Shown here in pieces: positions 48,266 to 56,202 of a stretch of DNA of 64,000 nucleotides. Position numbers and translations under genes: made by a program. The stretch spans positions 2,914,001 to 2,978,000 of the forward strand of contig NZ_CP095045.1 in the NCBI RefSeq assembly GCF_022919155.1, in the 5' to 3' direction. The notes under the pieces were generated by a model. It was not told the DNA's origin. It worked only from the letters and a program-made list of their open reading frames with translations, and did no database searches. Position 1 is the first letter of the stretch, and the number at the start of each line of letters is the position of its first letter. The stretch is from Leucobacter allii (GTDB taxonomy: Bacteria > Actinomycetota > Actinomycetes > Actinomycetales > Microbacteriaceae).

Positions 48266-49171
48266 CTAGACCTTCTGCACCTCTCGTCGGCCGAGCAGGC
48301 CCTGCGGCCGCAGCCACAGGATGATCACGAGGATCCCGAACGCGATGACGTCGCGGTACGCGGATCCCTGGGGGACGTAGGCGGCGGCGAGCTCCTCGCT
48401 GACGCCCAGGACGAGCCCCCCGACGAAGGCGCCGGGGATGCTGCCGATGCCGCCGAGGACGGCCGCCACCAGCGCCTTCAGCCCGGGGATGAAGCCCATG
48501 GTCGCCGCGGCGAAGCCGTAGCGCTGCGAGTAGAGCAGACCGGCCACCGCGGCCATCGCGGAGCCGAGGACGAAGGTGGTCGAGATCACCCGGTCGACGC
48601 CGATGCCCATGAGGCGCGCCGCGTCCTTGTCCTCGGCCGTGGCGCGGATGGCGCGGCCGATCGGGGTGAAGCGGATCACCGCCCAGAAGGCCAGGGTCAC
48701 CAGCACGGCGACGGCGAGCACGACGAGATCGATCCGCTGCACGCGGGCGCCGAGGAACTCCACCGGCGCGCCGAGCTCGGCCCGCGGCACCGGCACCTGC
48801 GCGGCGCCGAAGAGGAAGGTGGCGATCGCCCGGAGCAGCATCGAGACCGCGATCGCGGTGATGAGCATCGAGAGTATGGGGGCGGTTCTCAGCGGCCGAT
48901 AGGCGATGCGCTCGATGAGCCAGCCGATGATCGATCCGAGCAGCAGGCCGATGAGGATGGCGAGCCAGCTGGGAAGAGCGGCGCCGTCGACGCTGTTCCC
49001 CGCGATGACGCTGTTCGTCTGCCCGGCGACGAGCGCCCCGAAGGCGCCGAACATGAAGATCTCGCCGAACGCGAAGTTGACCATGCCGAGGACGCCGTAG
49101 ACGACGCTGAACGCCACCGCGAGGAGGCCGTAGATGCCGCCCACCGCGAGTCCGTTGATGATTTCCTGCAT
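48266..49171 (-). CDS. livH: Branched-chain amino acid-type ABC permease (LivH)
   Basis: The product has 301 residues. MQEIINGLAVGGIYGLLAVAF is the standard LivH N-terminus, and GRAIRATAEDKDAARLMGIGVDRVI is the cytoplasmic ATPase-contact loop. Eight or nine helices are visible. The ATG at 49171 is preferred over an adjacent GTG because GGAG lies 7 nt upstream. Confidence 0.93.
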   Translation of the reverse strand: MQEIINGLAVGGIYGLLAVAFSVVYGVLGMVNFAFGEIFMFGAFGALVAGQTNSVIAGNSVDGAALPSWLAILIGLLLGSIIGWLIERIAYRPLRTAPILSMLITAIAVSMLLRAIATFLFGAAQVPVPRAELGAPVEFLGARVQRIDLVVLAVAVLVTLAFWAVIRFTPIGRAIRATAEDKDAARLMGIGVDRVISTTFVLGSAMAAVAGLLYSQRYGFAAATMGFIPGLKALVAAVLGGIGSIPGAFVGGLVLGVSEELAAAYVPQGSAYRDVIAFGILVIILWLRPQGLLGRREVQKV

Positions 49172-49212
49172 CACTTGTCTCCGTAGCGGGTGTGGAGGGT
49201 GTGTGGATCGGC

Positions 49213-49242
49213 CCGGCGGGCGCCCGCGGGGGCGCCCGCCGG
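49213..49242 (-). terminator. Strong hairpin between binding-protein and permease genes
   Basis: Perfect 13-bp arms, 49213-49225 and 49230-49242, loop GCGG, 5 nt after the binding-protein stop on the minus strand. It probably reduces transcript into livH or protects the 3' end of the upstream message, so that the binding protein outnumbers the membrane parts. Confidence 0.75.
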
Positions 49243-49247
49243 AGCGA

Positions 49248-50396
49248 TCACTCGGTGATCACGACGAACTTGCCGTCTTCGACGCGCTGGAAGGTGAGCT
49301 CGCCCACCCGATTGCCGTCGTCGTCGAAGGCGATGGTGCCCGTGGCGCCGGCGAAGCCGTCGGTTCCCCGGATCGCCTCGGCGACGGCGGCGCGATCCGT
49401 GCTGCCGGCGGACTCGATGGCGTCCGCGACCACGTGGGTCGCGTCGTACGCGAGGGCCGCCCAGTTGCTCGGCTCCTTGTCGTACTTCGCCGTGAAGGCG
49501 TCGACGAAGGCCTTCGCCTCGGGGCGGGTGTCGCTCGCGGAGAACGCCGCGTAGAGCTCGACGCCCTCGGCATCGCCGCCCGCGAGCTCGGTGAACAGCG
49601 GGCTGTTCGCGCCGTCGGAGACGAAGATCGGGACCTCGGATCCGGATGCTCGCACCTGGGTGACGATCTTGCTCGCCTCCGTGTAGAAGCCCGCGATGAA
49701 CACGGCCTCCGCGCCGCTCTGCAGCGCCGACTCGACGGTGCTGCCGAAGTTCACCGTGCCGAGCTGGTAGGCCTGCGAACTGGTGACCTCTCCGCCGGCC
49801 TCCGTGAACGCCTCGGAGAACGCGTCGGCGACGCCCTTGCCGTAGTCGTCCTGCTGGTAGAGCACGGCGATCTTCGAGACGTCCCGGTGCTCGGAGAAGA
49901 ACTTCGCCGCCTCCGCGCCCTGGTAGGCGTCCGTGAAGACCGTGCGGAAGAAGATCTCGCTCGCACCGCTGAGCTCGGGCGAGGTCACCGCCGACGCGAC
50001 GATCGGCAGCCCGCACTGCGTGTAGATCGGGAGCCCGGACAGGGCGACGCTAGAGAAGCTGAACCCGAGCACCGCAGGGATCTCCGCGTTGTCGCACAGC
50101 TCCTGGGCGACGACCGGCCCGTTGGCGGGCTTGCCCTCGTCGTCGATGCTCTCGATGGTGAGCTCGCGATCGAGCACCCCGCCGTCGGCGTTGATCTCCT
50201 CGATCGCGAGGTCGATCCCCTCGCGCATCTCGAGGCCGTAGCTCGCGAAGTCGCCGGAGAGCGTCGCCGTGTAGCCGAGCGGGATCGACCCCGCCCCGCC
50301 GTCGCCCTCGCCGCCGCTCGACGAGCACGCGCTGAGGGCGAGGAGGGCCGAGCCCGACACGATCGCCAGGGCCGCGAGGCCGCTGCTTCTCTTCAT
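49248..50396 (-). CDS. Liv-type ABC transporter substrate-binding lipoprotein
   Basis: This gives 382 residues from the ATG at 50396 (AGGAG 5 nt upstream). The lipobox LSAC has C24. The mature protein is a type I periplasmic binding protein of the LivJ/LivK group: GYTATLSGDFASYGLEMREG, then VLGFSFSSVALSGLP in the hinge region and IAVLYQQDDYGKG. It delivers the substrate to LivH/LivM. The ligand cannot be told; the operon partners point to a gamma-glutamyl or amide compound. Confidence 0.92.
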   Translation of the reverse strand: MKRSSGLAALAIVSGSALLALSACSSSGGEGDGGAGSIPLGYTATLSGDFASYGLEMREGIDLAIEEINADGGVLDRELTIESIDDEGKPANGPVVAQELCDNAEIPAVLGFSFSSVALSGLPIYTQCGLPIVASAVTSPELSGASEIFFRTVFTDAYQGAEAAKFFSEHRDVSKIAVLYQQDDYGKGVADAFSEAFTEAGGEVTSSQAYQLGTVNFGSTVESALQSGAEAVFIAGFYTEASKIVTQVRASGSEVPIFVSDGANSPLFTELAGGDAEGVELYAAFSASDTRPEAKAFVDAFTAKYDKEPSNWAALAYDATHVVADAIESAGSTDRAAVAEAIRGTDGFAGATGTIAFDDDGNRVGELTFQRVEDGKFVVITE

Positions 50397-50418
50397 CATC
50401 ACTCCTGAGGGTCGGCGG

Positions 50419-50916
50419 TCAGTCGACCGTCTCGATGGTCATCCAGTTCTCGAAGCAGTGGTTCGCCGCGAGGGAGGTCACGCCGATCGTCGCGCGGCCG
50501 CCGAGGCCGGCCTCCTCGCCGAAGACGTCGCGGAACAGGTCCGTCGCCCCGCAGGAGACGAGGTTGACGTCGACGAAGTCGGGGGCCGCGACCACGAAGT
50601 TCAGCGAGTTGACGAGGCACTTCACGCGATCCAGCGAGCCGAGCGCGAGCCGCATCGTGCCGAGGCAGTTGAGCGCCGTGCGCCGCGCCGCCTCGTAGCC
50701 CTGCTCGACCGTGACCTCGGCGCCGAGGCGGCCGGGGTGGATCGGCTGACCGTTCTTGCCGAGCTCGTCCTCGACGTGGCCGGACAGGAAGAGCAGGTTC
50801 CCCGTCTTGTGGAACGCCTTCATCGTGCCGTAGTACGTGCCGTGGTAGCCGCCGCTCGTGTAATCGGGGATGTCGAGACCGAGTTCGGCAACGCGCGCTT
50901 CAAAAGATACAGACAC
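50419..50916 (-). CDS. RidA-family protein, first gene of the Liv operon
   Basis: The product has 165 residues from a GTG with GGAGAA upstream. The RidA fold is shown by TGNLLFLSGHVEDE, VEQGYEAARRTALNCLGTMRLALGSLD in pieces and the late VDVNLVSCGATDLFRDVFGEE. The usual Arg of the carboxylate-binding strand is shifted; this is the longer YjgF subgroup often tied to amide and amine catabolism. It leads an operon with importer and gamma-glutamyltransferase, so it may clear enamine/imine products of that route. Confidence 0.82.
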   Translation of the reverse strand: MSVSFEARVAELGLDIPDYTSGGYHGTYYGTMKAFHKTGNLLFLSGHVEDELGKNGQPIHPGRLGAEVTVEQGYEAARRTALNCLGTMRLALGSLDRVKCLVNSLNFVVAAPDFVDVNLVSCGATDLFRDVFGEEAGLGGRATIGVTSLAANHCFENWMTIETVD

Positions 50917-50963
50917 CGTGGTTCTCCATTCACTTCTCTACGTTGAGTCATGTCGTCGGGCTA

Positions 50964-50976
50964 TTGGTCTGACCAA
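50964..50976. promoter_or_regulatory. FadR-type operator at the head of the Liv/gamma-glutamyltransferase operon
   Basis: TTGGTC-T-GACCAA is a perfect 13-bp palindrome with the TGGT-N3-ACCA core of FCD-type GntR regulators. It lies 48 bp upstream of the RidA start codon. The operon encodes its own FCD regulator at 44881-45624. Confidence 0.75.
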
Positions 50977-50989
50977 ATGACCGACTAAC

Positions 50990-51703
50990 GATGAGACTAC
51001 ATGCGCGACGACGGGAGGGGAAGGGCGTGCGCGAGATTTTTCGCGAACGTCACGAGAATGCAACATCCGCCGCGCTGCCGGGCAGGGCGGACGGCCCGGG
51101 GCGCGCGGGCCTGGGCGCGGGCAGCGGGCGGGCCGGCGGCGAACGGCGGGGGACGAACAGCGGAGGACGAACGGCGGGCGACTCGGTGTGCCCGCGACAT
51201 GCGGCGGAAGGGGGCCGACGGGAGACGGCGAGCGGCTTGGCGGGCGACTCGGGGCCCACGGCAGGCGGCCGCGGCATTCGGGCACGGGAAGCTCGGCGCG
51301 TGTCAGATCGGGACGCGAAGCCGACTGCACTCGGGGTCGTCGGGCCGATCGGGGCGCCCGAGGACCGTGCGATCAAGCGCATTGGCGATCAAGCGCACTG
51401 GCGATCGGCCCACAGGTCGATCAGGGCACGGGGCGATCAGCGCACGTGGCGCCGCGGGAAACCAGCGACGCCGCCCACGCCCCTTCCCCACCCCGGGGGC
51501 GCGGGGCGGCAACGCTCGAACGCGTCGAGCAACCGTTCTCAGGAGCGCCCCCGTGATTCGGACGTCAGTACTTGCGACTCAGCGCGCCCGCAAGTCGCAA
51601 CGACTGACGCGCGAAGAAAGTCGGGAGCGGGGTCGGGGGCATCCCGCGGGTCGAGAGCGGGGGCGGGATCGGGGCGGGGCGGGGCGGGGCGGCCCGCAGG
51701 GGC
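50990..51703. other. Gene-poor 0.7-kb region with degenerate repeats
   Basis: No open frame here has codon use or residues like a protein; all are Arg/Gly/Pro-rich shadows. The region holds repeated GGACGAACGGCGG-like units (about 51145-51185), GATCAAGCGCATTGGC / GATCAAGCGCACTGGC copies (about 51371-51405) and related fragments. It separates the Liv operon control region from the end of pyrE. Confidence 0.6.
51563..51609. repeat. 17-bp imperfect inverted repeat downstream of pyrE
   Basis: CGTCAGTACTTGCGACT (51563-51579) pairs with AGTCGCAACGACTGACG (51593-51609) at 15 of 17 positions across a 13-nt loop. It sits about 95 nt beyond the pyrE stop and is less GC-rich than its surroundings. It may be a terminator or the scar of a small mobile element. 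Confidence 0.6.
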
Positions 51704-52258
51704 CTACTGGGGGTCGAGGCCCAGGTCGTCGAGGCCGATGGCGTAGCGGTACTCGTAGCCGGCGGCCTCGATGCGCTCCTTGGCCGGGGCCCGGCGATCC
51801 ACCACGACGGCGACGCCGGCGACGATGGCGCCCACCTTCTCGAGCGCCTCGATGGCCTTGAGCGGCGAGCCGCCCGTCGTCGACGTGTCCTCGACCACGA
51901 TCACGCGCTTGCCCTCGAGATCGGGACCCTCGACCTGGCGGCCGCGCCCGTGGTCCTTCGGCTCCTTGCGCACGACGAAGGAATCGTAGACGCGGCCGCG
52001 CGCGACGCCCTGGTGCATGATCGCGGAGGCGATCGGGTCGGCGCCCATCGTGAGGCCGCCGACCGCGACCACGCCGTCGACGTCCTCGATGAGGTCGAGC
52101 ATGACCTGGCCGATGAGCGGCGCGGCGCGATGGTCGAGGGAGAGCTTGCGCAGATCGATGTAGTACGTCGCCTTCTTGCCGCTCGTGAGGGTGAAGTCGC
52201 CGTGGAAGACGGCCTCGCTCGTGATGAGGTCGATGAGCTGTTCGCGCGCAGTGGTCAT
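51704..52258 (-). CDS. pyrE: Orotate phosphoribosyltransferase
   Basis: The product has 184 residues. The PRPP-binding loop is VIVVEDTSTTGGS at about 119-131, and the flexible catalytic loop RKEPKDHGRG carries the conserved Lys residues at about 97-106. It converts orotate and PRPP to OMP in UMP synthesis. TAGCAT lies 7 nt before the ATG, within the last codon of lysA, so it is probably leaderless with its own promoter. Confidence 0.95.
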   Translation of the reverse strand: MTTAREQLIDLITSEAVFHGDFTLTSGKKATYYIDLRKLSLDHRAAPLIGQVMLDLIEDVDGVVAVGGLTMGADPIASAIMHQGVARGRVYDSFVVRKEPKDHGRGRQVEGPDLEGKRVIVVEDTSTTGGSPLKAIEALEKVGAIVAGVAVVVDRRAPAKERIEAAGYEYRYAIGLDDLGLDPQ

Positions 52259-52265
52259 GGGAACG

Positions 52266-52271
52266 ATGCTA
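52266..52271 (-). promoter_or_regulatory. -10 hexamer of a leaderless transcript (pyrE), inside the lysA stop
   Basis: TAGCAT on the minus strand is 7 nt from the pyrE ATG; its first three bases are the lysA stop codon. Confidence 0.5.
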
Positions 52272-53594
52272 CCCGGCCGAGGGGAGGGCCGGCGCGTGCG
52301 TCGCGAGCAGTTCGGCGTAGCTCTCGCGGCGGACGACGAGCCGCGCCTCGCCATCCCGGACGAAGACGATGGCCGGCTTGAGCGCGCCGTTGTAGTTGTT
52401 CGAGAGCGTATAGGCGTAGGCGCCCGTCGCGGCGAGCGCGACGACGTCGTCGACGCGCGCGGCCGGCATCGGCGCACCGTCGATGAAGCGGTCGCCGGAC
52501 TCGCACTGGCGCCCCACGAGCTGCACGGACTCCGTCCACGGCTCGTCGATCCGGTTCGCGAGAAGCGCCTCGTAGCGCTGATCGGTGAGGGCGATGTCGA
52601 GGTTGTCGGCGAGCCCCCCGTCGACCGCGACGAACACGTCGCCCGTGCGCTTCACGCTGACGACCCGGTAGAGGGTGACTCCCGCGCGGGCGACGATCGA
52701 GCGGCCCGGCTCGATGAGGAGCTTCGCGTCGGCCGGCAGGTGCTCGCGCGCGGCCGCGACGATGGCGTCGAGGTACTCCTCGACGCTCGGCGGTCGCTCC
52801 TCGTAGGTGTAGCGGACGCCGAGCCCGCCGCCGACGTCGTACCCGGCGAACTCGCCGACGGACGAGATGTTCGCCACCGCCTCGGCGAACTGCCGCGTGT
52901 TCAGGATCTGCGATCCGATGTGCAGGTGCACGCCTGCGAACTCCATGAGGGGGTGGGCGCGCATCCGCGCGATGGCGCGCTCGGCCTGGTCGAGCGGCAG
53001 ACCGAACTTGGACCGACGGCCTCCGGTCGCCTGCGACGCGTGCGTCTCGGCCTCGACGCCGGGGATGACGCGCAGCAGCAGCGACTGGGGGCGCTCGAGG
53101 AGGCGCTCGAGCCGGTCGAGCTCATCCTCGTTGTCGACGATGATCGCGCCGACCCCCGCGTCGAGCGCCATCCGCAGCTCGGCGTCGGTCTTCGCGTTGC
53201 CGTGCACGTGCACCCGCGTCGGGTCCACTCCCGCGGCGAGCGCGAGCTGGAGCTCCCCGCCGCCCGCGACGTCGATGGAGAGCCCCTCCTCGTGCGCCGC
53301 GCGGTACATGGCCACCGCGGGGAAGGACTTCGAGGCGAACAGCACCTCCGAGCGCGGCCACCGCGCGCGGAGCCCGTCGACGAAACGGCGGATCTGCCTG
53401 CGCAGGCCGTCCTCGTCGACGACGTGGAGCGGCGTGCCGAAGCGCTCCGCGAGCTCGGTCACCCCGACGCCGCCGATCGCGAGCTCCCCGCTCCCGTCGC
53501 CGAGCTCGATGCGCCCGGCCTCCTCGGGCAGGATCCCCCAGAGCTCCGCGATCCGCGTCCCCGCGACGTCCGGCTGGTGCTTCCCGTGCTGCAT
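52269..53594 (-). CDS. lysA: Diaminopimelate decarboxylase
   Basis: This gives 441 residues from the ATG at 53594, preceded by AAGGGAG; an ATG 24 nt upstream is less well placed. It is a fold III PLP enzyme: the Schiff-base Lys is in VLFASKSFPAVAMYRA, the PLP phosphate loop is VGGGLGVRYT, and CESGDRF near the end provides the catalytic Cys from the neighbouring subunit. It makes lysine from meso-diaminopimelate. A related ornithine/arginine decarboxylase is less likely because of the typical length and motifs. Confidence 0.92.
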   Translation of the reverse strand: MQHGKHQPDVAGTRIAELWGILPEEAGRIELGDGSGELAIGGVGVTELAERFGTPLHVVDEDGLRRQIRRFVDGLRARWPRSEVLFASKSFPAVAMYRAAHEEGLSIDVAGGGELQLALAAGVDPTRVHVHGNAKTDAELRMALDAGVGAIIVDNEDELDRLERLLERPQSLLLRVIPGVEAETHASQATGGRRSKFGLPLDQAERAIARMRAHPLMEFAGVHLHIGSQILNTRQFAEAVANISSVGEFAGYDVGGGLGVRYTYEERPPSVEEYLDAIVAAAREHLPADAKLLIEPGRSIVARAGVTLYRVVSVKRTGDVFVAVDGGLADNLDIALTDQRYEALLANRIDEPWTESVQLVGRQCESGDRFIDGAPMPAARVDDVVALAATGAYAYTLSNNYNGALKPAIVFVRDGEARLVVRRESYAELLATHAPALPSAG

Positions 53595-53666
53595 GCGCAC
53601 TCCCTTCAGATTCCCCACACCGCCACGCTACCGAGCACCCGCCGCGCGCACCTCGGAGATTTCGGA

Positions 53667-53672
53667 TAGATT
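53667..53672 (+). promoter_or_regulatory. -10 hexamer of a leaderless transcript (PucR gene)
   Basis: TAGATT is followed by 6 nt (GCGCCC) and the ATG at 53679. Confidence 0.55.
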
Positions 53673-53678
53673 GCGCCC

Positions 53679-55295
53679 ATGAATGCAGCGATCTCGACAA
53701 TTCCGTCGCGGCGGGCGGGCGGGCCGTCGCTCGAGGCGCTCGTCGCAGCACTCGGCCCGGCGGTCGTCACCCCGATCGCTCCGCTCGCCCCGCTTCTGGC
53801 GGCGGGCGCCGCCGCGCCCGCCCGGGTCGAGCTCCACGACGTGCGCGATCCGCTCCCCGACCTTCCCGGCGCGATCCTGCTGGTCCCATCGGCGGGGCGT
53901 ACGGCGGAGATCGCCGCGCTCGCGACGGCGGCCGGTGCGCGCGGAGCCGCCGGCATCGTGCTGAAGTGCGGGGCCGAGGAGCTCCCCGAGCTCGCCGGAC
54001 TCGCCCGCTCCTCGGGCGTCCCGCTCCTGCGTCTCGCCGACGCGCTGGGCTGGCGCGCCGCCGACGCCCTCATCTCGACGTGGCTGGAAAGCCGCGGTCC
54101 GGGCGGCGCCGAGCGCCCGCCACGCGGCGCCGGTGCCCTGTTCGCCCTCGCCGACGAGCTCGCGGCGTGCTTCGGGGGCTCGGTGGCCGTCGAGGATCTC
54201 GATCGCCGCGTCATCGCCTATTCCGCGCTGCCCGGACAGCTCATCGACGCCGTGCGCATGGAGGGGATCCTCGCACGCGCGGTTCCCGACTCCCCCGCCA
54301 ACGACGACCAGTACCGCACGGTGCTGCGCGCGAGCGGACCGGTCCGGTTCCCGCCCGTCGACGGCGAGGAGGCCAGGATCGCGCAGGCGATCCGTTCGGG
54401 ATCGCTGCCCCTCGGCACGATCTGGATCGTGGATCCGTCGGCGGACGCGCCGCTCGCACGGGCCCAGCGGGAGCGCCTGGCCGCCGCCGCGGGGGTCGCG
54501 GCCGCCCGCCTGCTCGAGGAGCTGCGCGCCGGGGGCCCGGCCGAGCGGCAGCGCGAGGAGCGCCTGCGGTCGCTCCTCGACGGCACCGCGGTCGCGGGAT
54601 CGGAGCTCGCGGAGCTCGGTCTCGCGGAGGATCGCGGCGCCGAGCTGCTCGTGTTCGACGCCGCCCCCGGGGCCGCGGAGGCGGAGCTCGCGCAGCTGCG
54701 CGGCGCGGTGCAGCGGCAGCTCGCGCTGCACCATCCGGAGGTCGCCGCGACCGTGCGCGCCGGGCGGGTGCACGCCCTGCTCTCCGCGGATCCGCCGCTC
54801 GAGGATCGCCTCGCCGCCCTCCTCCCCCTCCTCGATCGGCTCCTCGCCCCCGGCGTGCGCGTCGCCGTCCCGGGAGTCGCCCGCCGCCCCGGAGACGTCG
54901 CGGCGCTCGCGGAGCTCGGCGGGCGGATCCTGCGCGTCGCGCCGCGGGGCGGGGCGCAGGGCGCACCGCGGATCCTGACGGCCGCCTCGACCCGCCCGAG
55001 GCTCGTGCTCGACGGCGTCGCGGCGCTGTTCGCGGAGCACGCGGAGCTGCGCGATCCGGCCGTCGAACGCCTCCTCGCGGAGGATCCCGCCCTCGCCGGC
55101 ACGATCGCGAGCTGGTGCGCGAACCTCGGGAACATCGCGCGCACCGCTCGGGAGCTCGGGGTGCATGAGAACACGGTGCGCTATCGTATGCGCCAGGCCG
55201 GCGAGCGCCACGGCGTCGCGCTGCGGGACGCCGACGGCCTGCTGACGACCTGGTTGCAGCTGCGAGCGGCCGAGGAAGGACGGTCGAGGAGATGA
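53679..55295 (+). CDS. PucR-family transcriptional regulator
   Basis: The product has 538 residues. The N-terminal third is a PucR/purine-catabolism-type sensor domain (DVRDPLPDLPGAILLVP), the middle is a GGDEF-like degenerate domain, and the C-terminal HTH_30 is NIARTARELGVHENTVRYRM. Such regulators control purine, nitrogen or amine catabolism. It overlaps the sirtuin gene by 4 nt. The local target is not clear; the MatC-like permease converges on the pair from the other side. Confidence 0.88.
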   Translation: MNAAISTIPSRRAGGPSLEALVAALGPAVVTPIAPLAPLLAAGAAAPARVELHDVRDPLPDLPGAILLVPSAGRTAEIAALATAAGARGAAGIVLKCGAEELPELAGLARSSGVPLLRLADALGWRAADALISTWLESRGPGGAERPPRGAGALFALADELAACFGGSVAVEDLDRRVIAYSALPGQLIDAVRMEGILARAVPDSPANDDQYRTVLRASGPVRFPPVDGEEARIAQAIRSGSLPLGTIWIVDPSADAPLARAQRERLAAAAGVAAARLLEELRAGGPAERQREERLRSLLDGTAVAGSELAELGLAEDRGAELLVFDAAPGAAEAELAQLRGAVQRQLALHHPEVAATVRAGRVHALLSADPPLEDRLAALLPLLDRLLAPGVRVAVPGVARRPGDVAALAELGGRILRVAPRGGAQGAPRILTAASTRPRLVLDGVAALFAEHAELRDPAVERLLAEDPALAGTIASWCANLGNIARTARELGVHENTVRYRMRQAGERHGVALRDADGLLTTWLQLRAAEEGRSRR

Positions 55296-56128
55296 CGATC
55301 GAGGATCGGACGCGTGGCGTCGACGCCCTCGCGGAGCTGTTCGCCGCCGGACCCGTCGCCGTGCTCACCGGGGCGGGCATCAGCACGGATTCCGGCATCC
55401 CCGACTACCGCGGCGCCGGCACGCCGCCCCGCACGCCCATGAGCATCTCGCAGTTCTCGGAGGATCCGGCCTACCGTCAGCGGTTCTGGGCCGGCGCGCG
55501 CATCGGAGCGATCCGCACCGCCGGGATCGAGCCGAACGCGGGCCATCGCGCGCTCGCCCGACTGGAGGCCGCGGGGGCGATCGACGGCGTCATCACGCAG
55601 AACGTCGACGGGCTGCATGCGCGGGCCGGATCCCGCACCGTCGTCCCGCTGCACGGCGACGGCGGGGTGATCCGCTGCACCGCCTGCGCCTCCCGCTTCT
55701 CCCGGGGCGAGGTGCTGGGATGGTTCGATCTCGGCAATCCGGGCTTCGCCGAGACGCATCGGGACGCCGAGATCGCGCCCGACGGGGACGCGGTGGTGCG
55801 CGACGTCGCGGGGGTCCGCGTGCCGCAGTGCCCGGTCTGCGGCGGTGTGCTCCGCCCCGACGTCGTCTACTTCGGGGAGACCGTGCCGCCCGAGGTCTTC
55901 GCGCGTGCGGCCGCGCTCGTCTCGGCGGCGAGCGCCGTGCTCCTCGCCGGCACGTCCCTCGCCGTGAACACCGGGCTGCGCCTCGTGCACCGCGCAGAGC
56001 GCCGCGGCCTGCCGCTCGGCGTCGTGAACCGCGGACCGACGGCGGTCGACGGCCGACCGGCCGTGCGGGTGCGGATCGAGGGCGGCACGAGCGAGACGCT
56101 CACGGCGCTCGCCGAACGCCTGCGCTGA
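55292..56128 (+). CDS. Sir2-family NAD-dependent protein deacylase
   Basis: The product has 278 residues. GAGISTDSGIPDYRG at 28-41 and TQNVDGLH at 102-109 bind NAD; H121 in PLHGDGG is the catalytic base. The Zn ribbon is C129-x2-C132 and C180-x2-C183. It removes acyl groups from lysines. The arrangement NVDGLH and the Zn spacing of about 48 residues match class II sirtuins (SIRT4-like) more than CobB. Co-translated with the PucR regulator. Confidence 0.92.
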   Translation: MTIEDRTRGVDALAELFAAGPVAVLTGAGISTDSGIPDYRGAGTPPRTPMSISQFSEDPAYRQRFWAGARIGAIRTAGIEPNAGHRALARLEAAGAIDGVITQNVDGLHARAGSRTVVPLHGDGGVIRCTACASRFSRGEVLGWFDLGNPGFAETHRDAEIAPDGDAVVRDVAGVRVPQCPVCGGVLRPDVVYFGETVPPEVFARAAALVSAASAVLLAGTSLAVNTGLRLVHRAERRGLPLGVVNRGPTAVDGRPAVRVRIEGGTSETLTALAERLR

Positions 56129-56153
56129 GGCGCTCACCCGCAGTACCCCGGGA

Positions 56154-56197
56154 GCGCACGGAGGCCCGGGGCGGCTCCGCCCCGGGCCTCCGTGCGC
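56154..56197. terminator. Bidirectional terminator between sirtuin and permease genes
   Basis: Perfect 21-bp arms, 56154-56174 and 56177-56197, separated by 2 nt. It is the longest perfect stem in the window and lies between converging genes, 6 nt from the permease stop. Confidence 0.85.
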
Positions 56198-56202
56198 GCG
56201 GA

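Noticed and set aside
51001..51861. Plus-strand coding region in the gap next to pyrE
   Set aside because: Frames are Arg/Gly-rich, include repeated units, run antisense into pyrE and show no protein-like pattern.
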